Assembly: GCA_016710635.1 (NCBI GenBank) | Contig: JADJVL010000019.1 | Coordinates: forward strand, 1-64,000 | Source of the DNA: Holophagaceae bacterium | GTDB lineage: Bacteria > Acidobacteriota > Holophagae > Holophagales > Holophagaceae | Direction of reading: 5' to 3' | Length of the DNA: 64,000 nucleotides | Shown: piece after piece, positions 35,674-43,956 of the stretch | Layout: the number at the start of each line of letters is the position of its first letter | How positions within the stretch are numbered: the stretch's first letter is position 1 | Position numbers and translations under genes: made by a program | The notes under the pieces: model-generated | Database searches by the model: none | Told to the model about the DNA's origin: nothing | The model's input: the letters and a program-made list of their open reading frames with translations, nothing else

Positions 35674-37032
35674 TCAGCGCTGCGCGTCCGTGGAGAGGAA
35701 GCGCCGCGCCTGGGCCTCCGCCTGGGCCTCGAAGAGGGCGGCGCCTCCGGTGAGGGCGAGGCCGGCCGCCTGGGCCCACCTCGCGAAGGCGGTGTCCTCC
35801 TTGTAGATCCATTCCACCGCCCAGACGAGGCCCGGGCGCGCGGCATCGAGAAGTTCCGGGAAGGGCAGCGGGTCGCCGCCCTCCATTCCGAGGCTCGTGG
35901 CCTGGACGACGCCGACGGGCGCGAGGTCCCGGACCTGGTCCGAGGTCAGCGGCCGCCGGCGGGAGGTGAGGCGCAGGATGCGGCCCTGGGCCTCCGCCAC
36001 CGCGGCGGTCGTGGCCGCCACGCCGCCCGATCCGAGCACCAGCACGGGGCCGGCGGGGAGGCTTTGCAGTACGACAGCCAGGGCCTCGGCATCCGTGTTC
36101 GCACCCGCCCAGCCGTCCGCTTCGCGCCAGAGGGTGTTGATGGGGCCCACCAGGCCTAGGCTCGCGGGCAGGGTCTCCTTCAGGGGCGCGGTGATGCTCA
36201 GGCCCCGGATGTCCAAGGCGGCAAGGGTGGTGGCCACCTCGTCTGCCTCGCCGCTTTCCAAGGGCAGGTAGAGGGCGTCCACGCCGGCCTCCCGGAAGCG
36301 TCGGTTGTGGAAGGCCGGCGAACGGGAATGCAGCACGGGCTCGCCGGCCACTGCAAACAGTGCCGTGGCGGAACCGGCCTGCTCCACGCCCCAGGCCTTC
36401 ATCGTCGAAAGGGTGAGCTGCCCCGGCGCCGCCGGCGGCCCATCGTCCGGCGCCGTATAGGTGAAGGCGCCGCCCCATTTTTTCTGGAGACAGCGGCTGG
36501 GGATGCCCTTCGGGCCCATGAGGAAGCAGCTGGCGGCGAGACCGCGCTCCGCCGCCAGCGCGCAGAAGGCCTTCGCCCGCGCGTTGTCCGTCAGGGAGTC
36601 CGCGTGGCCCACCCACTTGAAGGCATCGCCTTCAGGCAGGTGCGCGAGCCGCGCTTCGAAATCGAAGACGCCCGGCGCGACGTGGACAGAGCGGAGCAGG
36701 CCCACCTCACCGCGCCGCGCCGCCAGCCAATCCGGGATTGCCCATTCCCATTCCAGGTCCACCCACGTGGCACCAGCCTCCACGGCGGCGCGGAGGCGCT
36801 CCAGCCGCGCGGTCTCGTCCGCATCCGGCCAGTGGCCCCCTTCGGACACCCGCCGGCAGGTGACGAGGCAGCGGCCGCCGAGGTCGCGGACCAGGGCTGC
36901 GGGATCGCGGTCCGGAAAGAGGTCGAGGCGCAGTTCGGGAAGGGCGTCGGAAGGCAGCGACCGGGCGCAGGCCAGGGCCGAGCCCCAGGTTGCATGGGTG
37001 AGCGTGACGACGAAAAAGGGCGGCTTCGGCAT
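35674..37032 (-). CDS. aroDE: Fused 3-dehydroquinate dehydratase / shikimate dehydrogenase
   Basis: A 452-residue fusion. Residues about 1-210 are a type I dehydroquinase (ELRLDLFPDRDP, TCRRVSEGG, VDLEWEWAIPDW, LLRSVHV, DAFKWVGHADS with the Schiff-base lysine, PKGIPSRCL). Residues about 225-452 are shikimate dehydrogenase (FAVAGEPVLHSRSPAFHNRRF, LSITAPLKE, INTLWREADGWAGANTDAEAL, VLVLGSGGVAATTAA). Together they carry out steps 3 and 4 of the chorismate pathway. It ends 12 bases before the regulator gene and begins 6 bases after mazG on the same strand, so an operon is likely. Confidence 0.92.
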   Translation of the reverse strand: MPKPPFFVVTLTHATWGSALACARSLPSDALPELRLDLFPDRDPAALVRDLGGRCLVTCRRVSEGGHWPDADETARLERLRAAVEAGATWVDLEWEWAIPDWLAARRGEVGLLRSVHVAPGVFDFEARLAHLPEGDAFKWVGHADSLTDNARAKAFCALAAERGLAASCFLMGPKGIPSRCLQKKWGGAFTYTAPDDGPPAAPGQLTLSTMKAWGVEQAGSATALFAVAGEPVLHSRSPAFHNRRFREAGVDALYLPLESGEADEVATTLAALDIRGLSITAPLKETLPASLGLVGPINTLWREADGWAGANTDAEALAVVLQSLPAGPVLVLGSGGVAATTAAVAEAQGRILRLTSRRRPLTSDQVRDLAPVGVVQATSLGMEGGDPLPFPELLDAARPGLVWAVEWIYKEDTAFARWAQAAGLALTGGAALFEAQAEAQARRFLSTDAQR

Positions 37033-37038
37033 CTGGGC

Positions 37039-37817
37039 TCAGCCCTTCCGCTTCGCTGCCTGCCAGGCGGCTTCCATCTGCTCCAGGTTGCGGTGCTCCC
37101 ACCCGCCGTGGGCCCGGGCGTCGTCCTCCACGCGCTCGAAGCGGCCCTTGAAGCGCGCCAGCTGCCGGCGCAAGGCGCGGTCGGGGTCCACGCCCTTCTT
37201 CCGGGCCCACTGGACGAGGGAGAAGAGCACGTCGCCGAACTCCTCCTCCACGCGGATCGGATCGCTTTCCGCCTGCAGCTCGCCGACCTCCTCGATGACC
37301 TTGTCCAGCACGCCCTCCAGGTCCGGCCACTCGAAGCCCACCTTGGCGACCTTCTTGCCGATCGCCATGGCCTCCTCCAGGGGCGAGAGGCTCGCGGGAA
37401 TGCCTTCCAGCAGGCGCTTCTCCACGCCGCCGCGCTCCTCCTTCTTGATGGCGTCCCAGTTGGTGAGCACCTCGTCCGAGCCTCCACCGCCACATCGCCG
37501 AAGACATGGGGATGGCGGCGCACCAGCTTCTCCACCACCGCGCGCTCCACGTCGTGGAGGTCCCAGGCGCCGCGGTCCGCCGCCATGCGGGCGTGGAAGA
37601 CCACCTGCAGCCAGAGGTCGCCGAGTTCCTCCCGGAGATGCCGCTCCGACGCCTCGTCCCCGGGCGCGTGGGCGGCCAGGGCGTCCAGCACCTCGGCGGC
37701 CTCCTCGCGAAGGTACTTCGCCAGGCTCTGGTGATCCTGCTCGAGATCCCAGGGGCAGCCGGAGGCCGGATGGCGAAGGGCGGCCATGAGGGCGGGAAGG
37801 GTCGAGGGCGTGGACAT
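37039..37817 (-). pseudogene. mazG: MazG nucleoside triphosphate pyrophosphohydrolase, interrupted by one-base frameshift
   Basis: The N-terminal half reads in one frame from the ATG at 37817 (LMAALRHPASGCPWDLEQDHQSL, LREEAAEVLDAL, LREELGDLWLQVVFHARMA, RRHPHVFGDVAVE). The C-terminal half reads in another (EVLTNWDAIKKEERGG, VGFEWPDLEGVLDKVIEEVGEL, VEEEFGDVLFSLVQWARKKGVDP, W..RNLEQMEAAWQAAKR). Adding one base at about 37476-37484 joins them as VEASDEVLTNWD and gives a normal MazG of about 259 residues with both EExE-type metal sites. The intact remainder suggests a recent mutation or a sequencing indel. The enzyme would clear abnormal NTPs. Confidence 0.85.
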
Positions 37818-37852
37818 CCGACCATTGTCCACGGAGTGCCCCTTCCCGCGCC

Positions 37853-39472
37853 TCAGGCTTCCTTCGCCGCCACCAGGCTCATGGCGTACTCGGCCATGGC
37901 GGTGATGGTGAGGCTGGGATTCACGCCGGGATTGGCCGGCAGGATGGAGCCGTCCACCACGAAGAGGCCCGGATGGCCGTGGACCTGGCAGTCGGCCCCG
38001 ATGACGCCTTCCTCGGCGTCCGTCCCGAAGGGCACGCCACCGAGGATGTGGGCGGTGAGGGGGATGTTGAAGAGGCCCTCGTTGATGCTGCCCATGGCGA
38101 TGCCGCCGGTCTCCTCGGCGAACTTTTTCAGCACGGCGTGGCCCACATCCACCTTGGGGGGCGGCAGGCTGGCGGCGCCATCGGGCTCGGAGACCAGGTC
38201 CCGGCGGCCGAAGGTGAAGAGACTCCGGCCCGGCCGCAGGCGCAGGCGGTTGTCTTCCCACTGCATCACCAACAGGATGGTGGCCGCCTCGGCCCAGCCC
38301 GCGCGGACATGGGTGCGCAGGAAGTCGCCGGGGCGCCGCAGGATGTCGTAGGCCGACTGGCAGGCCCGAGAAAGGAAGCCACCGGAGGTGGTGACGGGCC
38401 CGCTGAGAAAGCGCATGAGCGACGAGCCCGCCGGGTAACGGCAGGGCTCCACGGTGGTGATGGCGTCCGCCTGGAAAATGGAGGTGATGGCGATGCCCTT
38501 GGAGTAGTCCACATCGCTTCGACGGGCCACGCTGCCCAGCAGGGCCTCGCTGTTGGTCCGCACACGGTCCCCGAGGCGCAGGGAGAGGTCCGGCAGGCTG
38601 CGGGTCACATCCCGGCAGCGGAAGAGCAGGCGCAGGGTGCCCAGGGCCCCGGCGGCGACGATGACGTTCCGCGCCCGCAGCGGGCGGCGAGGCAGGTGGA
38701 ACCACCCCGGCCCGGCCACACGGACTTCGTAGCGGGCACCATCCCCGTCGGCGGCGAGCGGCCGGATGTCCTTCACCACCGTGTCGGGGAAGACCGTCAC
38801 CCCCAGTTTTTCGGCCAGGTGCAGGTAGTTCTTCGGCAAGGTGTTCTTGGCATTGTGCCGGCAACCCACCATGCAGCCGCCGCAGTGGATGCAGCTCTTC
38901 CGGGCGGGGCCTTCGCCGCCGAAGTAGGGATCCGGGACTTCCACGCCTTCCTGCCCCGACTCGCCGAAGAAGGTGCCCGTCTCCACGGGCCGGAAGGTGT
39001 CCCCGCGGCCCATGTCCTCGGCGATGCCCTTCAGCACGTGGTCCGCCGGCGTGAGCCTCGGATTCGTGGCGACCCCCAGCATCCGCTTGGCCTCGGCGTA
39101 GTGCGGCTGCAGCACGCGCCCCCATTCGACGACACCCTTCCAGGCGGGGGATTCGAAGGCCTCGTCCGAGGGCTGCATCAGGACGTTCGCGTAGCCCAGG
39201 CTCCCCCCGCCGACCCCGGCGCCGTGGAGGACGAAGACGTCCTTGAAGGGACTGATCTGCAGGATGCCCCGCAGGCCCAGCTTCGGCGCCCACAGGTAGC
39301 GCCGGAGGTTCCAGGTGCTCTTCGCGAAGTCCTGGTCCCGGAAGCGGCGCCCCTGCTCCAGCACGGCGACGGCGTAGCCCTTCTGGGCCAGGCGCAGGGC
39401 GCTGACGCTGCCGCCGAAGCCCGAGCCGACGATGACGTAGTCGAATGTGTCCAGGGTGGATTCCTTCACCAA
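37853..39472 (-). CDS. GMC-family FAD-dependent oxidoreductase
   Basis: A 539-residue flavoenzyme of the cholesterol-oxidase-like GMC branch. The Rossmann motif is YVIVGSGFGGSVSALRLAQKG near the N-terminus. HGAGVGGGSLGYANVL binds FAD, and the C-terminal GMC signature is HGHPGLFVVDGSILPANPGVNPSLTITAMAEY. A cysteine-rich segment SCIHCGGCMVGCRHNAKNTL lies near residue 200, as seen in this subfamily, where it resembles a ferredoxin-type ligand set. It has no export signal. The substrate is unknown: a sterol-like or long-chain alcohol is possible, which would fit the lipid theme downstream, but that is inference. Confidence 0.87.
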   Translation of the reverse strand: MVKESTLDTFDYVIVGSGFGGSVSALRLAQKGYAVAVLEQGRRFRDQDFAKSTWNLRRYLWAPKLGLRGILQISPFKDVFVLHGAGVGGGSLGYANVLMQPSDEAFESPAWKGVVEWGRVLQPHYAEAKRMLGVATNPRLTPADHVLKGIAEDMGRGDTFRPVETGTFFGESGQEGVEVPDPYFGGEGPARKSCIHCGGCMVGCRHNAKNTLPKNYLHLAEKLGVTVFPDTVVKDIRPLAADGDGARYEVRVAGPGWFHLPRRPLRARNVIVAAGALGTLRLLFRCRDVTRSLPDLSLRLGDRVRTNSEALLGSVARRSDVDYSKGIAITSIFQADAITTVEPCRYPAGSSLMRFLSGPVTTSGGFLSRACQSAYDILRRPGDFLRTHVRAGWAEAATILLVMQWEDNRLRLRPGRSLFTFGRRDLVSEPDGAASLPPPKVDVGHAVLKKFAEETGGIAMGSINEGLFNIPLTAHILGGVPFGTDAEEGVIGADCQVHGHPGLFVVDGSILPANPGVNPSLTITAMAEYAMSLVAAKEA

Positions 39473-39583
39473 GGCATCCTAGCGTCCGCCGCGCGGCCCT
39501 TGGCCCCTACTTCGAGTAGGCCGCCGTGCCGCAGAAGCGGCTGCTAGGCTGGCCTCTCCCGGATGCTCGGAGCGCCCTCCACC

Positions 39584-40483
39584 ATGGCCAAGCCCGCTGA
39601 ACCCCTGCTGGAGCGCCTCGCCGCCCGGCAGCTGGTGGTGGTCACGGGCAAGGGCGGCGTGGGGAAGACCACCGTGGCGGCCCTCCTCGGCCTCGCCCTG
39701 TCCAGAATCGGCCGGCGGGTCCTGCTTCTGGAGACCGACCCCCGGGAAAGCCTGCACCAGGTCCTCGGCATCGAGCCTTCCGGCGGGAAGGTCGTCCCGG
39801 CGGGTCCGCGGCTCTGGGCCCAGAACCTGCAGGCCCCGGCGGTGATGGAAGGGCTCGTGCGGGAGAAGATGCCCTTCGGCCTGGGCTCCGTGGCGGACCG
39901 CATCCTCGCGCACCCGGTCTACCAGCATTTCGTGGAAGGCGCGCCGGGCCTCAAGGAGACGGCCCTGCTGGGCCACGCCTACCGCATCGTCCACCACGGC
40001 GGCCGGCCCAAGGTGGACACCATCCTCCTCGACGCCCCCGCCACCGGGCACGGCCTCAGCCTCCTCACCGCGCCGGGCCTGCTCGCCGACGCGATCCGCG
40101 ATGGCCAGCTCGGGGAGATCACCGCGGAGATCGCGGCCTTCGTGGCAGACCCGGCCCGCTGCGCCCTGGTGGTGGCCACCCTCGCCGAGGAGATGCCGGT
40201 GCAGGAGACCCTGGAGCTCATCGCGCTTCTGCAGGAAAAGCTGGGCCGCGGGCCCGAGGCCGTGGTGGTGAACGCCCTGTATCCCCCTTGCGGCGTCGGC
40301 GCCAAAGGACCGTCCGAAGCCCTCGCCCTGTGGCGGGAGCGGCGCCAGCTGAACGAGCGGGAGCTGCGCCGGCTGAAGGCGGGGTGGAAGGGCGACCGGA
40401 TCGAACTGCCCCTGCTCCCCGTGGACCGCTCGCCAGCCCTGCTGGAGGACCTGCTCCCCTTCCTCGGCGGAGCGCGGCCGTGA
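39584..40483 (+). CDS. Get3/ArsA-like ATPase, first of a pair
   Basis: A 299-residue P-loop ATPase of the ArsA/Get3 branch. The deviant Walker A GKGGVGKTTVAALLG keeps the signature lysine. The switch and sensor segments are LLETDPRESLHQVLG and DTILLDAPATGHGLSLLTAPG, and the conserved core ends near VVVNALYPP. It lacks the arsenite-binding cysteines of true ArsA and no ars genes adjoin it, so arsenic export is unlikely. The start is uncertain (ATG 39563 or 39584); 39584 has GGAG, although at long spacing. Its stop overlaps the GTG of the second ATPase (GTGA), so the two should be made in equal amounts and may form a complex. Confidence 0.85.
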   Translation: MAKPAEPLLERLAARQLVVVTGKGGVGKTTVAALLGLALSRIGRRVLLLETDPRESLHQVLGIEPSGGKVVPAGPRLWAQNLQAPAVMEGLVREKMPFGLGSVADRILAHPVYQHFVEGAPGLKETALLGHAYRIVHHGGRPKVDTILLDAPATGHGLSLLTAPGLLADAIRDGQLGEITAEIAAFVADPARCALVVATLAEEMPVQETLELIALLQEKLGRGPEAVVVNALYPPCGVGAKGPSEALALWRERRQLNERELRRLKAGWKGDRIELPLLPVDRSPALLEDLLPFLGGARP

Positions 40484-41568
40484 ACGCGGGTTTCGGGCCC
40501 CTGGACCGCAAGCTCCTCGTCATGGTGGGGGCGGGCGGCGTGGGCAAGACCACCCTCTCGGCGGCCCTGGCGCTGCAGTCCGCGCGGCGCGGCACCGACA
40601 CCCTGGTGATGACCTTCGATCCCTCCCGGCGGCTGAAGGACGCCCTGGGCGTGGGTGAATCCGCGGCGGACCAGCCCGTGGCGGTCGCCGTGGACGCGCC
40701 GGGCCGGCTGGACGCGGTCCTGCTGGACGCGAAGGCCACCTTCGACCGCCTCGTGCGGCGCCACGCCCCGGACGAGGCGGCGGCGGAACGCATCTTCGCC
40801 AACCGCTTCTACGCGAACCTGGCCGGCAGCCTCGGGGGCATCCTCGAGTACATGGCCATGGAGCGGCTCTTCGAGGTCCAGGCGGAAGGCCGCTATGGCC
40901 GCATCATCCTGGACACGCCGCCCACCCGCCAGGCCTTGGATTTCCTGGAAGCCCCGGACCGCATCGTCAACTTCCTGGACAGCCAGCCGGTCAAGCTCGC
41001 CGCCAAGCCCTGGTGGGAGCAGCAGGACCGGACCTTGTTCCAGCGCCTGGCGGCCCGGAGCGTCGAAGGCGCGGCGGACCGCCTCATCGGCCGGCGCTTC
41101 CTGGTGGAGCTGGTGGAATTCATCCGGGACTTCGCGCCCCTCTTCGAAGGTTTCCGGGACCGTGCCCAGGCCGTGCGGGACCTGCTGCGCTCCGAGGACA
41201 CCCTCTTCCTGCTGACGGCGGGAGCCGGCGAGGACCGCATCCCCGACGCCATGTTCTTCCTGCGCCGCCTCCGGGAAGCGGGGCACCGCCTCGGCCCGGT
41301 CCTGGTGAACCAGGTCCATCCCCTCGTACCGCCTGGCGGCGCGTCGGAAGGGACCGGCATCGGACTGTTGCGCCACTTGGGGAACCGGGACGCCCGGGGC
41401 CTCGCACAGTTCCGGGCGCGGCTGGCCGGGAACCCGGCGCTCGCGGAACTGCCCCTGATGGGCACGCCGCCCACGGACCTGGCGGGCCTCGAAGCCCTGG
41501 GCGGGCGGGTGCTGGCGGCCCTGGCGGAAGGACCGGCGCATTCCTCCTCCACAACCCGGCAGGACTGA
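40480..41568 (+). CDS. Get3/ArsA-like ATPase, second of a pair, altered signature lysine
   Basis: A 362-residue partner starting at a GTG that overlaps the previous stop. The nucleotide loop reads GAGGVGKTTLSAALAL: the catalytic-loop lysine is kept, but the upstream signature lysine of this ATPase class is alanine. TFDPSRRLKDALGV, IFANRFYANLAGSLGGILEYMAMERL and RIILDTPPTRQALDFLEAPDRI follow. Actinobacteria also encode adjacent Get3-like pairs with unequal loops (for example mycobacterial Rv3679/Rv3680, from memory), so a heteromer with one lead ATPase is a fair model. phaR starts about 117 bases downstream. Confidence 0.86.
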   Translation: MNAGFGPLDRKLLVMVGAGGVGKTTLSAALALQSARRGTDTLVMTFDPSRRLKDALGVGESAADQPVAVAVDAPGRLDAVLLDAKATFDRLVRRHAPDEAAAERIFANRFYANLAGSLGGILEYMAMERLFEVQAEGRYGRIILDTPPTRQALDFLEAPDRIVNFLDSQPVKLAAKPWWEQQDRTLFQRLAARSVEGAADRLIGRRFLVELVEFIRDFAPLFEGFRDRAQAVRDLLRSEDTLFLLTAGAGEDRIPDAMFFLRRLREAGHRLGPVLVNQVHPLVPPGGASEGTGIGLLRHLGNRDARGLAQFRARLAGNPALAELPLMGTPPTDLAGLEALGGRVLAALAEGPAHSSSTTRQD

Positions 41569-41613
41569 TTGCGCCGACTTCGGTGTGGCGCGCGGAGGGG
41601 CTGGTCCTGGTTT

Positions 41614-41663
41614 TTGCCGCATCGCGGCAATTTTCTCCTTGCGATTTTTCCGCAATGCGGCAA
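41614..41663 (+). promoter_or_regulatory. Two matched palindromes upstream of phaR, candidate operator
   Basis: TTGCCGCATCGCGGCAA at 41614-41630 is a perfect 7-3-7 palindrome. TTTCCGCAATGCGGCAA at 41647-41663 is the same with one mismatched base. Their centres are 33 bases apart, close to three helical turns, and they end 22 bases before the phaR ATG. PhaR proteins repress their own gene and phasin genes in other bacteria, so these are likely PhaR sites. Other repressors cannot be excluded. Confidence 0.65.
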
Positions 41664-41685
41664 ATTGGTTCCTGGGGGGCATCGG

Positions 41686-42180
41686 ATGATCCGGGTGATC
41701 AAGCGGTACGGTGGCGGCAGCCGCAAGCTCTACGACACCGAAGAGAGCCGCTACGTGTCCCTGGAGGAGATCTCCGCCTGGATCGGCGAAGGCCAGGAGA
41801 TCCAGGTCCTCGACAGCGCCACCGGCGAGGACGTCACCGCCCAGACCCTGGCGCAGACCCTCTACGAGGACCACAAGCGGGGCCATTCCATCCTGCCCAC
41901 AGGCTTCCTCCACGAGGTCATCCGCAAGGGCCACGAGACCTTCAACGAGCGCATGGAGCAGGTGCAGGCGGGCATGGACCGGCTGGTCAAGGCCTCCCTG
42001 GACAAGGTGGCCTTCTCGGGCCCCCTCCAGGCGGACATGGACCTGCTCAAGGCCAGGCTCGCGGAGCTGGAGGCCTCCCTCGCCGAACTCGAAAAAGACA
42101 AGAAGTCCGCCGTGGACGGCGGGGGCCGCAAGGCCGCGGGCACCAGGGCCCAAGGGCGGCGGCGCCCCGATCGCCGCTGA
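41686..42180 (+). CDS. phaR: Polyhydroxyalkanoate synthesis regulator PhaR
   Basis: A 164-residue protein. The N-terminal 60 residues are the PHA accumulation regulator DNA-binding domain (VIKRYGGGSRKLYDTEESRYVSLEEISAWIGEGQEIQVLDSATGEDVTAQTLAQTLYE). A helical coiled-coil region follows (DMDLLKARLAELEASLAELEKDKK) with a basic tail. The ATG at 41686 is chosen over an upstream in-frame codon because the DNA-binding domain begins here and a G-rich ribosome site lies six bases away. PhaR senses PHA and represses phasin genes; the next gene is a phasin. No phaC is in the window. Confidence 0.9.
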   Translation: MIRVIKRYGGGSRKLYDTEESRYVSLEEISAWIGEGQEIQVLDSATGEDVTAQTLAQTLYEDHKRGHSILPTGFLHEVIRKGHETFNERMEQVQAGMDRLVKASLDKVAFSGPLQADMDLLKARLAELEASLAELEKDKKSAVDGGGRKAAGTRAQGRRRPDRR

Positions 42181-42227
42181 AGCGTTCAACACCATGACCG
42201 GCTGTGGCCGGTTTCCAGGAGGCAGCA

Positions 42228-42677
42228 ATGGCAACCAAGAAGAGCACCAAGAGCACCGGGATCCCGATGATCAAGGATTCCGCCCGTGAAATCTGGCTGG
42301 CCGGCCTCGGAGCCTTCTCCGTCGCCAACGAGGAGGGCGGCAAGGTCTTCAAGCAGCTGGTCAAGAAGGGCGCGGTTCTCGAGAAGGAGAACAAGGTCCG
42401 CCTCGCCGAGCTGGGCGAGCGCGCCAACGAGCTGAAGGACGACGCCAAGGGCGCCATGAAGAACCTCAGCGCCCCCATCGAGGCGGGCATCGCCGGCGCC
42501 ATGCAGAAGCTGGGCGTGCCCACCCGCACGGAAATCATGAACCTCACCAAGCGGGTGGAGGAGCTCACCAAGGCCGTCGCCAAGGCCAAGACCGAAGCGA
42601 AGCCCACGCCCGCCGCCAAGAAGCCCGCCGCCAAGAAGCCCGCGGCCAAGGCCAAGTCCGCCGGCAGCCAGGGCTGA
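42228..42677 (+). CDS. Phasin-family (PHA granule-associated) protein
   Basis: A 149-residue protein. MATKKSTKSTG leads into the phasin helix region DSAREIWLAGLGAFSVANEEGGKVFKQLVKKGAVLEKENK. Amphipathic helices and a tail of alternating Ala-Lys-Pro repeats (AAKKPAAKKPAAKAK) follow, as seen in PhaF-type phasins that bind both granule and nucleoid. The ribosome site AGGAGG lies six bases before the ATG. It follows phaR by 47 bases and is probably co-transcribed and co-repressed. The basic tail suggests DNA contact. Confidence 0.88.
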   Translation: MATKKSTKSTGIPMIKDSAREIWLAGLGAFSVANEEGGKVFKQLVKKGAVLEKENKVRLAELGERANELKDDAKGAMKNLSAPIEAGIAGAMQKLGVPTRTEIMNLTKRVEELTKAVAKAKTEAKPTPAAKKPAAKKPAAKAKSAGSQG

Positions 42678-42685
42678 GGTCGGAG

Positions 42686-43942
42686 ATGGGCCAGGAAAGC
42701 GCGTCGCGCCCCACCCCCAGCCCAGCCCGGAAGGGTCCCCGCGCCGCCAGGAAAGGGCCGAAGATCGGCCTCGCCCTGGCGGCCGGGGGTCCCCTCGGCG
42801 CCCTTTACGAAGTCGGCGCGCTGAGGGCCTTGGAGGAATGCATCGAAGGCCTCGACCTCAACGACCTGCACGTCTACGTCGGGGTCAGCGCCGGCGCGTT
42901 CATGGCGGCGCACCTGGTGAACGGCCGGACCGCCACGGACCTGGTCAGGGGCCTGGCGGGGGACGAGAAGGGCGAACCCGCCTTCGATCCCGCCGTCCTG
43001 TTCATGCCGGCCTACGCCGAGTGGCTGCGCAGCAGCACGAAGCTGCCCGGGCTGGTCTCCGACGCCCTGTTCCAGGTGGGCCGCTCGCCGGACGAGCAGA
43101 GCCTCTTCCATTCCCTGGCCCGCCTCAGCCGGGCGCTGCCCCTGGGGCTCTTCGACAATTCGGCTCTGCAGCGCTACCTCGCCCGCTCCTTCGCCGTGAA
43201 GGGGCGCACCGACGACTTCCGCAAGCTGCGCCACAAGCTGCTGGTGGTGGCCACCGACCTGGAGAACGGCACCGCCGTGGTCTTCGGGGACGAGGGCCTC
43301 GACCATATCCCGATCTCCAAGGCCGTGCAGGCCAGCACGGCGCTCCCGGGCATGTACCTCCCGGTGGATGTGGAAGGCCGGATGTGCGTCGATGGCGTCC
43401 TGCTGAAGACCCTCCATGCTTCCGTCGGCCTTGAGCACGGGGCGGAGCTGCTCTTCTGCGTCAATCCCCTGGTGCCCGTGGACGCCCTGCACGGCGAGGT
43501 GCTGGAAAAGGCCGGCGCCGGCGCCATCCAGCGGGGCGGTCTGCCCTCGGTCCTTTCCCAGACCCTGCGCACCCTCATCTACTCCCGCATGAAGGTGGGC
43601 ATGGCCCGCTACCAGACGACCTTTCCCGGCGCCGACATCGCCTTCTTCGAACCCCCGAAAGAGGAATCCCGTCTCTTCTTCAGCAACATCTTCAGTTTTG
43701 CCGCCCGCCGCGAGGTCTGTGAGATCGGCTACCGCGCCACCCGCAGCACCCTCCTCAAGCGGCAGCAGCAGATCGGCGCCAAGATCGAACGCCACGGCCT
43801 CTCCCTGCGCATGGACGTGGTCGAGGACGAAAGCCGCAGCGTGTGGGACAGCATCGAAGGGGCGCCGCCCTCCGCGGCCCCGGTGGCGGACCAGCTGGAG
43901 CATGCCCTGGCGAGGCTGGAACACGAGCTGCTCACCGACTAG
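42686..43942 (+). CDS. Patatin-like phospholipase / acyl hydrolase
   Basis: A 418-residue patatin. The glycine-rich oxyanion loop is LAAGGPLGALYEVGALRALEE at about residues 31-51. The nucleophile is Ser68 in GVSAGAF, and the catalytic aspartate is in MCVDGVLLKT near residue 236. A basic N-terminal leader without a signal peptide suggests a cytosolic enzyme. It begins eight bases after the phasin stop, so it belongs to the same unit. In this setting it may act on granule or storage lipid. Patatin-type depolymerases are known, but the substrate here is inferred. Confidence 0.87.
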   Translation: MGQESASRPTPSPARKGPRAARKGPKIGLALAAGGPLGALYEVGALRALEECIEGLDLNDLHVYVGVSAGAFMAAHLVNGRTATDLVRGLAGDEKGEPAFDPAVLFMPAYAEWLRSSTKLPGLVSDALFQVGRSPDEQSLFHSLARLSRALPLGLFDNSALQRYLARSFAVKGRTDDFRKLRHKLLVVATDLENGTAVVFGDEGLDHIPISKAVQASTALPGMYLPVDVEGRMCVDGVLLKTLHASVGLEHGAELLFCVNPLVPVDALHGEVLEKAGAGAIQRGGLPSVLSQTLRTLIYSRMKVGMARYQTTFPGADIAFFEPPKEESRLFFSNIFSFAARREVCEIGYRATRSTLLKRQQQIGAKIERHGLSLRMDVVEDESRSVWDSIEGAPPSAAPVADQLEHALARLEHELLTD

Positions 43943-43956
43943 GGGCGGATACGACC

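Noticed and set aside
36591..39293. 900-codon minus-strand frame spanning the GMC oxidoreductase and aroDE region
   Set aside because: Only a short part encodes the mazG N-terminus; the rest is an out-of-frame reading of neighbouring genes.
39584..41568. Arsenite export pump ATPases (ArsA)
   Set aside because: The arsenite-binding cysteines are lacking and no arsB or arsR is adjacent; the arsS pair is 35 kb away. Get3-like is the better label.
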